Below, piece by piece: positions 36,991 to 47,710 of a stretch of 64,000 bases of DNA (its first letter is position 1; the number at the start of each line of letters is the position of its first letter). The stretch is from Prosopocoilus inquinatus (taxonomy: Eukaryota > Arthropoda > Insecta > Coleoptera > Lucanidae), in the NCBI GenBank assembly GCA_036172665.1, contig CM069873.1, forward strand, positions 40,642,001 to 40,706,000, given 5' to 3'. The position numbers were made by a program, and so were the translations under genes. The notes under the pieces are model-generated. The model worked only from the letters and a program-made list of their open reading frames with translations, did not search any database and was not told where the DNA came from.

Positions 36991-39900
36991 AAAATAATGC
37001 ACCCAGAAAAATTAAGTAGGTTTCGTTTTTACGTGGACTCAAATCATTCTCGTATCTCGTTGCCGGATCAATTATTCCTGAAATTAAGTAGTAATTTCCG
37101 TTAAATTAAAATCGGTAATATTTCCCCATATATTCGCGGAAGTAAACTAGTTTTTACCGTATGCTGTGGTTTATTTAAACCGATCCGAAAAATATTTCAT
37201 ATATTTTTTTTTCGTTGCATTTAAAGTCATTGTGTTCCAATAAAAATAGAGAATGGGAAGAATTAGACAAACTACGAGTATTGTCGGTAAGCGAATTAAA
37301 AAAGCTTGAAGTCTAACAACAGCAGAAATTATTTTGTACTGAAAAAAAATCCGTCCTTGTCTCTCGACGTATTGTACAGTTGTATTGTTTCTGTTAAAGT
37401 TTTTGCAATTGTAGAGTTGTATTTTGTAGAATTCCCATCAGAGATATTCTTTGTATCTGTAATAAAATACTTAAATAATGTAATAGTTCTAATAAAGATT
37501 GTTTGTTAAAATTGCCAATCTCTTTTATTTTTATTAATTTATTTTCTTTTTTAATTTACGTATTATCAATATCTTCATTAAGTTAATCGAGGAAATCCTC
37601 ATAAGGAGAGAAACTGTGAATGAGAAGAAGTTGACAATCTTTGTGATATAACGATTCTATCCTGGCTTTCGTGCGAAAACATTTTCCGCTGTAAATCTCA
37701 ATTTAGCTACCAAACAAGAAAATCATCTTCCAGGGGTGACTCGTTGGTTTAAAAGGATAGAACCTAGTCTACCTTTGTAAACCAACCAATCAGTAAACGG
37801 GAGTAGTTCCGTTGTCAGTCAAAGTAGAAAGAGTTTAGGGTAAGTACTAATTGTCCCTATATTGCGAGATAAACTTTTCATAATGTAATTACAATCAAAA
37901 CCTTATCTTGGGCAAGGGAGAACTCAACCGCAGAAATATCTAGGATCTTGAGCAACCGCACCTCCCAACCACATCACTCACAAGGTCAATTCACGCGACA
38001 TAATTAATTTGGCATTATGAAAAGGAAGAAAAAATATAATTACTTAAAATATTCACAGGGACTGAGAGAGAAAGAAACACGGTTGCAAGCTTGAAGAGCT
38101 TCAGACGAACGTTGAACCGTTTTTTCATCCTTTCAGATTTAAGGCGGCTTAGTTCTTAAGTCACATGAAAATGTTACCCAAAAGCCTTCGGAAGTTAGTG
38201 CTCCCTAGCGAGTCCCATTTTAACCCTTTTTACGAAAAGAAAAGCTTGTTGAAAACAAGAACTGTGTGCACAAAATTTCAGGTACTCCGCATTATTAAAT
38301 TAAGTGGATGTATAGTCACTAGTGTTTTTGGTCTAGCGCTTGGTAATTGCACAATAAAAATTTATTTTAAACCACGCTAAAAAGGAAAAAAGGAAATATT
38401 GAAATCATTTAATATTTAAACAAGGATAAATTTCTGGTCATGTCCATCTATTTTTTTAGTACAGCCCGTTCGATGACAGTCATTTTTCAAGTTTCTATGA
38501 AACGGACAGTGTATGACATCTAACTAGAATATGAATTTAAAGTTCATGTTTACGTTTTAGAATCTTTTATAACAGTGTAGCAAAAAAAAATTGAAAGAGT
38601 GAGGTAACTCGTCCCTGCAACGCATCAATCGACATAGGCCTGGATTATTAAACGGGATTTATTAATTTTACACGCCACCGCCTCGTTCTAATATCGTTTT
38701 ATTATGATTAAAAAAAATTTGCTCCCGTTGCAGTGTGAACGGCGGAAACGGAATTTGTAAATTGACGCACGCCTTCGTGGTTTCCTTTAATTAAAGCGAA
38801 ACTTCCTCCCCTTCACGAACGTTAACGTCTTAACGAAATAAATATGTGGATTACGTTTACTTTGAAAGCATACTTTTGTTTGCAGGAGAATTAATACGTA
38901 ATACCTCTTGATGTGTTACATACTTATAAAATGGTTATTTCACAATTTGCTGGATCTATTAGTCATTTCGAAAAAGTTTGATTGTCAAAGTGAACACTTT
39001 TATTAAGGGGGGAGGAATGTAAGCAAATTTTTATACAAAAACATTTCTGGACTTTAAAAAAATATGTTCATTTCTCAAAGAAGTCTTTCAAGGGATGATT
39101 TTTCCTCCCCTTGTATGTATAAAGAATTTTTATTTATGTTGTACATGGATTCTGAAACTTCATTCTATGAAACTTGTAGAGACTACATTTAAACATCTAA
39201 GCAGAAGGAATCGTAATTTTTCCATCAGTTGACCGGTCTAATAGCCTGAGCAATATAAAACTCTCCGTCAAGAGTAATTGTACCCAAGGGTGTGCCTTCC
39301 TGCCATGTAAACAAACCACCCCAATATTCCGCAGTCTTCCATAGTCAGATGGACGTTTATTATACATGTAAATGAAAAATTTATTAATACAGTTTTACCT
39401 CAACGTTAACAGTTAATTCAATTTTAAGCTATAAGGAGCTACATCTCACAATACACGAGTGTGTCATCTGTTACACTATATAAACAGCGAACGTCAAGTT
39501 CAAATTATTGTAAATAAAGATTGTTGTAAAAAGTAACGCACGTTCAAAATTAGTGTAATAGGATCTTAATTAATTAATTTGTCCCAAACGACAAAAATAT
39601 TTAAATGTCTCCACAATAGTAAACATTTAGCCTTAATTTCGGCTGGAGTTAAATAAATTTGACCAGTGAAGACAACTTTATGGAGTTCGGCGTTAAAATT
39701 TATGCAGGTTAATTGCAGTTGGACTGGCGATGAGCAAGGGGTTTCCCCGCCTGCACCCGCCAGCGTCCGTGCATGAACGCAATTAAGGTTCCTTCAACCG
39801 TTCTTATTCGCTGAATTTACAAGCGAATTAAGAAAATTACTGCGTCTGGCTGTGTTATTAACATTACTCCAGTGTACACTGCTAAAATAAATTAGCCGAA

Positions 39901-40205
39901 ATTTATTGTATCTATATGTTTCAAGCTAATTTCAAATATATGGAGTCGGCCCTTGGAAAAATACGTACTGCCTCGAAAGGTAGTTACAACTTGGCAAAGT
40001 TTCATTTTTTATTGACATTAAAGAAATTAAAAAAATTAAAAGATTTCGTACTATTTTGGTTTGTGTAAATAAAAAAGAAAATTATTCATACCGTTCTGCT
40101 TGACGTTTTAAAAGTATGCAAACTTTTCTGTTATGGTAGCAATTATGTGTGTATAAATTTAGAATATACAATAATTGAAGTTTGTTCTTGTCCGATGAAA
40201 GTAGT
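36991..40205. other. No recognised gene
   Basis: Unique AT-rich DNA. Two GC-richer, CpG-bearing stretches (38680-38840 and 39690-39850) stand out and include homeodomain-like TTAATTA words. No ORF has motifs. Confidence 0.4.
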
Positions 40206-40408
40206 AAGTACAAAGTTTTTTTAATCTCAAACCGGACAGAAAAATGAAGGGAATAGATTTATAGCTTCGTCAGGAGTGAAAAAAGTAAATAAAGTGTTTA
40301 TTTACTTTTTTTCACTCCTGACGAAGCTATAAATCTATAGCGAAACGTTGAGTGTGTTTCCCTTCATTTTTCTGTCCGGTTTGAGATTAAAAAAACTTTG
40401 TACTTATT
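40206..40408. repeat. Palindrome carrying a hammerhead-like motif (family 1)
   Basis: Arms mirror each other about 40295 from GTACAAAG through AATCTCAAACCGGACAG and GCTTCGTCAGGAGTG. The left arm lacks about 20 bp present in the right arm, namely the 3' half of the hammerhead-like motif. Confidence 0.85.
40313..40354 (+). ncRNA. Hammerhead-like motif, family 1
   Basis: Order: CACTC (stem I), CTGACGA (core), an extra A, GCTATA/TATAGC (stem II, loop AATC), GAAACGTT with self-complementary ACGT as stem III, cleavage base T, GAGTG (stem I). The extra base before stem II departs from the canonical core, and the very short stem III would need two molecules. Confidence 0.55.
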
Positions 40409-41005
40409 AGAATATACAGATAAAATATATTTTTTTAATTAAATACAGGAGAATTCTTCGATGTGTATCGTAAGCGTTCGCGATCTATCGAAAGTTGGCT
40501 CCCGTCTTCCACTCCCCCAATATCAATCATCGGCACTTCGTGACAAACCGTGGCCAAACACGTCCAACGCTTTCACATGTAATTATTTAAGCCGGCTTAA
40601 ATTTAAATGGTGTTTAATAATATGTTATTTGAAATTAGCAAATCATATTCAAAGGACACTCAAGTTAAGCTGGGTTTACTTCTATGAAAAAAAGAACCAA
40701 AAAGGCGAGTCCTAACGTCAAACTAAAATGTGCAGCAAAGAAAAGTCACCAAATGGGACCAATAGTGTGAGTCAATCCAAAAACCACCATAATTTGGTCA
40801 AAAGAAAGGCTGAAAAAGAGAAAGTCCATGAGGTAAAACCATTGCACATCAGAAATCACAAGAGAAAAGCTATATTGGAAGTCAAAGTCAAAGTTTTTAG
40901 TGTTATTGTGACTTTCTCCTGAATAATAGAAAGTCCGTGTGCATAACTATGGCAAGTTACAGAGAAATACTCTATTTCAAGTCAAAGGTCAAAGTTTTGC
41001 AGTGT
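40409..41005. other. No recognised gene
   Basis: Contains short direct repeats of TCAAAG(T/G)TCAAAGTTTT near 40880 and 40985 and short ORFs without motifs. Confidence 0.4.
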
Positions 41006-41007
41006 TA

Positions 41008-42278
41008 CGTGGGCTGCTGGAAAAGTTTCTGGAAACGGTATGAAAAAACGCATATGAAATTTGGTATACGGTATCATTGTTTTTTGAAGTATTCGCCTTT
41101 GACGTCAATACACTTTTGCAGTCGCTCGAACCAATTTCTAAAGCACGTTTTCCACTCTAAAGATAGTACCTCAGAAACCAGTGTCCGGAATGTTTCAACC
41201 GCTGCTTCAGCCGACGAAAATCGCTCACCACGCATTTTATTTTTGATATTTGGGAACAAAAAGAAATCATTAGGTGATAAATCAGGTGAATATGGACAAT
41301 GAGTCATTAATTCAACATTTTTGTTGGACAAAAAATCAACTGTTTGACGGGCTGAGTGAGAGCTGGCGTTGTCCTGATGAAGAATAATTCGTCGATTTCG
41401 ATTGTTTCTTCTTATTTGATCGATGACTTCCGGCAAACAAATTGTAGTATACCAATCAGCATTCACGGTTTTTAGATCCTCTAAAGCCACGGTTGCTACA
41501 TGTCAAGTTATACAAAAGAAACAAGCAATCATTTGCTTCGCGAACGGACAACTTTTGTTGGTTTTTGGTTCATTTTGAAGTACCCAAACGGTAGATTGTT
41601 GTTTACTTTATGGCTCCTACGAATAGATCCACGTTTCGTCACCAGTGACGATGTTATAAACTAAATTTGAACGATCTCCATTGAATTTCTAGAGCATTTC
41701 TTCGCACCATTTGACACGACCCTGCTTTTGCGCTTCTGTTAAATTGTGTGGGATTCAACGACTGCAAAGCTTGTGTACGTTCAAATGATCGTGCAAAATC
41801 TGGTGTATTGTTTTCATGTCAATGCGTAAGGATGCTTGAATCTCACGGTATGTCACATGTCGATCTCCCTCAAGCATTTCACGCACAGCATCTACATTAG
41901 TGGTAACAACAGATGTTGATGGACGACCTTCACGAAATTCGTCACTGAGAGAGGTACGTCCACGCTGGAATTCGGCAAAGTAATTATAAACACTGCTCTT
42001 TGATTGTGCTTCATCTCCAAAAGCCACATGAAGCCGATCGAGGCATTGTTTCGGCGTTAGATCACATTTAAAATCGTAAAAAATCATGGCACGAAAATTT
42101 TCACGCGAGATTTCCATGTTTACACAAAATTACTTTTTCTCAAATGCTGTACAAACAAAACTAGTTCACTTGGATAGGAACTGTCAATAGAATTATAGGC
42201 GAGAAACGTCAAATTTTTCAGATATGACAGTTGATAAACGTACCTACTAGATTCCAGAAAATTTTCCAGCAGCCCACG
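41008..42278 (-). mobile_element. Mariner element, 1.27 kb, TIRs present
   Basis: Terminal repeats of 27 bp (CGTGGGCTGCTGGAAAAG...) at 41008 and inverted at 42278 differ at one base and abut TA at both ends. The length is normal for mariner. The minus strand carries a disabled transposase. Confidence 0.93.
41074..42117 (-). pseudogene. Mariner transposase, DD34D, disabled
   Basis: The N-terminal part (42117-41755) starts MEISRENFRAM and holds the paired helix-turn-helix (FGDEAQSKSSVYNYFAEF, VTYREIQASL). The catalytic part continues with VTGDETWIYS (first Asp) and then stops. The next open part (41490-41074) has LHQDNASSH (second Asp) and YSPDLSPNDFFLFP (third Asp). There are exactly 34 residues between the last two Asps, the DD34D signature. 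In-frame stops follow VTGDETWIYS and the frame is lost between 41755 and 41490, so no full-length enzyme can be made. All three catalytic residues survive. Confidence 0.92.
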
Positions 42279-42863
42279 TATTGGATTTACGTGTCAGGTT
42301 CAAAGTGGTTAATTGCAATGGAAAATACAAAATTGTGAAACCGTGTCCAATATTTGGAATTATCAAAAAAAAAGCAGAGATTAAGTTCACAATTCGTGCT
42401 TCTCGGAGAAGAAGGCCTTTCAGTCTTATCCAAATGCCACCGACCAAAAATTAAAACTAGTGCGAAGCAGTTGATCACTGAAGGCTTTAGTTAAAGAAGA
42501 ATTCGAAAACTTCTTGGAAAGGAGGGATGCTGCAAGGTTGACCCACGAAGGCAATCCAGAAGTCTCAACGAAAATGGTAGTGATAAAATTCTCGTCAAGA
42601 TTGGTATTGCAAGCTCTTTTACTTTTTTGGCTTCGATAGTAGAAATAGCTGTAAAAGTTCGAATATTCAGTACGCGGAGATGCAATGTTCTTTTAAAAAC
42701 ATAAGTTGCGATTTAATTAAATTCATAATGAATTATAATGAGTACAAGATGAGAATGAAGTGAGTCGGCCTGGAACTGAGATGCGTACGGCAAGACTCCA
42801 ATCGGGAAGAACGAGATCGAGCTTACGGTAGATGCGATATTAATATACGACATAATTTCTGTA

Positions 42864-43220
42864 AAAATTTTGTGCAAATCGTTTTTGATTGCAGTGAAAA
42901 CCTCGAACAGCCTCTGTACAGCTGTTTCAGCCCTGCTTGGGGCTTCTTCAGCAAAGATGTAGCTCGACATTCCCACTGCAAACAAAAACAACTTGTCCAA
43001 TTTATTCGCAATTGCGATATAAGAGTGATGAACAGATAAAATAGCGACATCTTACTATCGTTTTTTGACCTGACATTGCAGTAGGATAGACAAATTGAAG
43101 CGGGATTTGGCCGCCTTGCATGGAGGACTTATTAGGAGCAAATCCCGCTTCAATTTGTTTATCCTACTGCAATGTCAGGTCAAAAAGTGATAGTAAGATG
43201 TCGCTATTTTATCTGTTCAT
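42864..43220. mobile_element. Hammerhead-ribozyme repeat, copy 2
   Basis: A 357-bp insertion flanked by the 13-bp duplication CATAATTTCTGTA (42851-42863, 43221-43233). The minus-strand unit runs from AAAATTTTGTGCAAATCG to about 43110, where it switches to the plus strand (GCCGCCTTGCATGG...) and ends ATCTGTTCAT. It belongs to the same family as 13356, 43997 and 49128. Confidence 0.88.
42912..42956 (-). ncRNA. Hammerhead ribozyme motif
   Basis: Minus-strand order: CTTTG, CTGAAGA, AGCCC/GGGCT closing loop CAAGCA, GAAA, stem III ACAGCTGT, cleavage base A (GUA), CAGAG. All invariant core positions are intact; stem I has one G-T pair. Confidence 0.8.
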
Positions 43221-43694
43221 CATAATTTCTGTATTCAATTAAGTATAATTTATGCGTAGCAAATGCAACGTCAATATTCCCCACTTGCGCAACAATCTGC
43301 AATCAATCAATCAATAATGCTTAAGTAATGCAGTAACGTAGAAGAAATAAGAAATTGATATTCTTACCCCTGATGTTGACCTAATTACGTGTCGTGTTCC
43401 TTGTTGAAAGGGTAGTTTTTTTTATAAATTTAATCATACAGTTTTTTTTATGAATTTAATTTAAATTCTGTTTCAAGAGAGTTAAAAAAAGTATTTAATA
43501 TTTCATCATTTCAATCGGTCTTAATTAATGGAAATTTGTACACATTAAAAAGAAAATTATTTTTTTCTGTAATTGCATTGTGAACTAAATTTCTCGTTTT
43601 GTTAACATATTTCTGTATCTATTAAAACTGAATTTCAGATTGATTCAGGATGATACAAAATAAGTGTCCGGTCCGTCGGTCACAGATAGTACAC

Positions 43695-43735
43695 AGAAAA
43701 TCTGTATACATACCCCCTATGTATACAGATTTTCT
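43695..43735. repeat. Perfect 18-bp hairpin
   Basis: AGAAAATCTGTATACATA, a CCCCC loop, then its exact complement. The following CATAGGGGGTAT repeats the loop region inverted, suggesting slippage or foldback copying. The sister copy at 47307 lacks it. Confidence 0.85.
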
Positions 43736-43996
43736 ACATACATAGGGGGTATAAGACACATAGTTTTTGATATAAAATACATTGAAGATTCAGATATAAA
43801 TTGGTTGATGGGCACTAATGCAGATGTACTGCGTCACAAGAGCAATGAACTCGCGTGAAATAGAATGAAATACTAGCGTTTACCTTGAAATGAAACTGTA
43901 AAACGTTTTTATTCATGGCTTTCTGTAAAAAAATGTATAATACGCAATTCTTTCATTCAAATTTCAGACTTGGGTATGTATACGTAAGAATCATCA

Positions 43997-44095
43997 ACAA
44001 TTAAAATAGCGACATCTTACGATCGCTTTTTGACCTGACATTGCAGAGGCTGCTCGAGGTTTTCACTGCATTCAAAAAGATTTGCACAAAATTTT
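43997..44095. mobile_element. Hammerhead-repeat family, truncated copy 3
   Basis: A 99-bp insertion with the 13-bp duplication GTAAGAATCATCA (43984-43996, 44096-44108). The sister element at 47563-47582 shows the empty site. It joins minus-strand text (AAAATAGCGACATC...ATTGCAG) to plus-strand text that starts CAGAGGCTGCTCGAGG, exactly at the ribozyme cleavage site. No ribozyme core is present. Confidence 0.88.
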
Positions 44096-44454
44096 GTAAG
44101 AATCATCATTTCCATTTTGGATTCAAAGGAGGTTGATTTCTGAAATGCCTCTGTTAGAATTATTTCTTACAATTTCATACTTGCAGGACCTTAGTGAAGC
44201 TAAGCTGAAGCTCCTAACGGGTCGGGCACTTATTCTGAATCACCCTGTATGTATTTTTGTATTTAAATTTTTCTAAACTGTACTGTAAACTAAATTTTAC
44301 GTTTTTCAAAAAAAATGGGCATTTTTATATGAAATATTCTTGAAAGAAAAGTTTTCATTCTGAAGGCCAAGGAGAAAAAAAAAACAGAATTAGAAAGAGC
44401 GTAGCATTTTCGACAATTCTGAAAATAGAAATAAAACTCATATTGGAAAATCTA

Positions 44455-44575
44455 TTCTGACTTTCTATCCGAAGACCAGGACGCTGCTAAAAAATCGAGA
44501 AACGAAGAAAATCGAGATTCAACTTTGTACGGATTGTTTAAAAGAATTACGTCATCGCTTAACCAAAACAAGAAG
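44455..44575 (-). repeat. Family X repeat, core copy
   Basis: The minus strand carries CAATCCGTACAAAGTTGAA and GCAGCGTCCTGGTCTTCGG, as in 34365-34690. Confidence 0.6.
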
Positions 44576-45039
44576 TCATCTACAGCTGTAATAATTTTTT
44601 TCAATTTCAACCTGCAATGCTGGAATCAAACTCAAACTCGCCGACTTCTGAGCACAGAAAGTATTTTTCAGAACTCGATAATGCTCGACTCCTTACTTTC
44701 ATGGATCGTCCAGGTTTTACACTTCACATTTGCAACATTCTCCAAGTACTTGCAAATGTTTAGAGAAGAAGATGAAAGAACAAAATACAGGAAATCAGCT
44801 CTCTGGAAGATGGGTCACGAGTGGCTTCACCCCCGCGATTAAATGAATTAAATTTATTTGAGTCTCCTTCGTACGTAGATAAATCTAAAAGTATTTATAT
44901 TTTCAAATGGTATCAGAAAGTCTGGCGAATAATTAAAGCATGTTTTTTTGCTAGTGTAAAAGTACAGACGGAGGTGGAAAAAGATAATAGATTAAAAGAG
45001 AAAGGGAATTCTTTTCCCAAGTGTCGATAATAAATAGAA

Positions 45040-45160
45040 AACCAAATAACCACTTTTCATCCCTTTTTGTCCCCAATTCTTCTTCGTATAAAATTAAACC
45101 TCGATTTTCTTTGTTAGTAGTGTCTGGTTTCCGAAAAGAAAGTTCGAAATCGATTTCTGC
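45040..45160 (+). repeat. Family X repeat, core copy
   Basis: CACTTTTCATCCCTTTTTG, CCAATTCTTC and TTTGTTAGTAGTGTCTGG follow the family order. Confidence 0.6.
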
Positions 45161-46369
45161 TTCATGATTAAAAATCAATTTTTGAACTGAAAATATCAAT
45201 TCAATTTTAAAATTACTAAAATTTCCAAAATTTAAAATCAACAGAAAAATCAGTACACTTTTAAAACCTTTGAAAAGAAATGTTTTATTTTTTTGGTACG
45301 CATTCAAAATTAAAATAAAGCTAAAAAATTGACTGTTGGAGAAAATTTAGAATATAGAAAATTTCTCAACGAGGAAAATTAAGATGCGATGTCGAATGAA
45401 CAAGATCACGTTCGGAACTAGCGAGAGCTTTTTCTGTTGTGATATTTATTCTCTTCCTATGGATAAGCTGGTTAGCTTAGCCTAGCACGGATTTCTTGGA
45501 AGTCGTTCGCGTTGGAAGGTGTGTTATGAAAACGCATTTAGCTTTCCTATGATACACCGCTGATTCAATGAGATTTTATTCTGTAAATTTGATGCATTTT
45601 ATTACTATACACTATGCAAGATTTTTCTTTTTTTAAAAATACTTTCTTGATATTTTTTAAGCTAACTTCATTATATAAGTCCGCAGCTGAACGTTTTCAT
45701 TTTGTATTTTCAAATGAGTCATATTCCGACTTGATTTCTAATTTATAATTCATTTCAATTAAATTAAGTATTCCAATAATAATAATAATAATAATAATAA
45801 TCTGGAATTTTACACTATTATAAAGCTCGTAGTAAGTCAGATCCACGGTGAACGATATATTAGGTGACGCCACAAGAACACTCGGCCGTGTGTCGATATG
45901 TCGAGATCAATTGCGAGAGCTACAATTGGAAGAGGGGTTCAAATATCAATGCGCGAAAAAACTGTGTTTAATCCTTCAGCAAGAGATAACATTAAAATAT
46001 TTCTCGCAGTTGCATGCATGTTCCGAACGCCCGCGATGCTACCTATAGATTCTTTACTGTGATCAGATCAGATTGCACAGTACAAGGTCAAACCCCTGGC
46101 TGCCTGAGTGCGTGCTTTAAGCTGTAATCCTCCAGTAGTTTTCACTTTCTCTTATGTTTATAAAAAAATAGAGCTTTAAGAGAAAGCGAAAGGATTAAGT
46201 TTCAGTCATTTTATATAGAAAGTAAGTTGGCCTAATTATCAAAGAGCAAAGTGAAGCAGGTCCTGAAATAGGTTTTCGCGAAATGTCATTTTATGTGATG
46301 TCCTGTTTAAATTCCTGATTCGCGTATCTCGACTTTTTTCTACTGCCGACGTTTTGTTCTCCATTGCAG
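45161..46369. other. No recognised gene
   Basis: Includes an (AAT)n tract at about 45775-45801 and a 66-codon ORF (45848-46048) without known motifs. Confidence 0.4.
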
Positions 46370-46424
46370 AAGAACTTCCTTAGGACTGCTGCTGCTGGTG
46401 GTCGTGCTGCTGCTGCTGCTTCCT
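46370..46424 (+). other. Candidate exon with signal-peptide-like coding
   Basis: A pyrimidine-rich tract and TTCTCCATTGCAG precede the segment, and a perfect GTAAGT donor follows it. One of its frames reads TSLGLLLLVVVLLLLLP, resembling a signal-peptide core encoded by CTG-rich codons. There is no in-frame ATG, so the start would lie in an upstream exon. The CTG repeats alone could produce this frame by chance. No partner exon was found in the window. Confidence 0.28.
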
Positions 46425-47304
46425 GTAAGTCGTTGAGACGTCAACCATGGAGGACGAAAAAGCTAGAAAACTGCAATTAATATTAGACAACTGTCATTTG
46501 TAAAATAACCTTGACATTTAGAAAAGTCAGGCCGCGTCTTCTTTTATCAAAAAGTAGATTCACTTTAATTATAAAAAGCAGCAAGCAGTTAAATTTAAAA
46601 AGATGAAGAAAAGTTTTTCGGGATTTAGATGAGTACCTAAGCAGGTAACCATCAGACGTGTTTGTCAAAAAGAATTTATTTACGTACTATAATGGTTTGT
46701 TAAAAATAAAAATTTTATCTTTTATCACATACGATAAGGACTCCAAAATTTGATGAGAACTGAAAATAAAAAATTCTACTCATTTTCTTTCATCACATAA
46801 CATAAATTAATTACATTACCTCAAAATCAGAAGGAATAATGAGTTCTGTTAAATAAAATAATAAAAAAAAAGAAAACACGTTAGTTTTCTTCAACTCCGC
46901 TCCGTTTTGTTGTAATTAATGTGAACGCAATGTATAATAATCCTTACAGTAAAATGTAATTCTGGGATAGGGCGTTTTCTGCAGAGAGTAATGAAATTAC
47001 TCTCTAAGTGGTCTCTAAAATGGTACAAGGAAAGTTGAGAATAGAAAGCAAACTTACTGAAATTGGAGGAAAGAAATAGCTTAAACCAGAATGAAAACCC
47101 ACTATGCAGAACAAAGTTACCATCTAACTCAACCAAAGAAACATAAATTTGAAACAATGTCAGAAGATGTGAGAAGAGGAGATGTAAAACAGAGCACTTT
47201 TAAAGACAAAAATCCAAACCAGAAGAAGCAATCGAATAGGTTGAATACACGTAATGACAATTTTATTTACCCAAATAATTTGCCTTTTCTTAAGGGGTCC
47301 TACG
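46425..47304. other. No recognised gene
   Basis: AT-rich unique DNA with short ORFs. Confidence 0.4.
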
Positions 47305-47306
47305 TA

Positions 47307-47708
47307 CCGGGTGATTCAAAATAAGTGTCCGGTTCGTCAACCATAAGTAGTGTCCAGAAAAAAAAATGCATTGAAGATTCAGATATAAATTGATCGCATT
47401 AACACAACTGTATTGCGTCACAAGAGCAATTAGAATGAAATACTACGCTAGTATTTTGTTCTATTCCACGCGGCAGTTGTAAGACGTTTTCATTTGTGGC
47501 TTTCTGCAGAAAAATGTATAAAATGCAATTCATTTATTTGAATTTCGGACTGGTGTATATATACATAAGAATCGTAATTTCCATTTTGGACTCAAAGGAG
47601 GTTGATTTTTGAAATGTCTCTAATAGATTTATTTCTTGCAATTTCGTATTTGCATGACCTTAGTGAATGCGCTTCTAATGGGTCGAACACTTATTCTGAA
47701 TCACCTTG
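47307..47708. mobile_element. TIR element, GGTGATTCA family, copy 2
   Basis: 402 bp from CCGGGTGATTCAAAATAAG to the inverted CTTATTCTGAATCACCTTG, TA at both sides. It lacks the hairpin and the ribozyme insertion of copy 1, and so serves as the empty-site reference. Confidence 0.85.
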
Positions 47709-47710
47709 TA

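Larger units (their letters stand above)
43646..44248. mobile_element. TIR element, GGTGATTCA family, copy 1
   Basis: The left end (ATACAAAATAAGTGTCCGG) and right end (GGGCACTTATTCTGAATCAC...) are inverted and beside TA-like sequence. The interior matches 47307-47708. It has been enlarged by an 18-bp-arm hairpin (43695-43735) and a ribozyme-repeat insertion (43997-44095). Confidence 0.7.
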
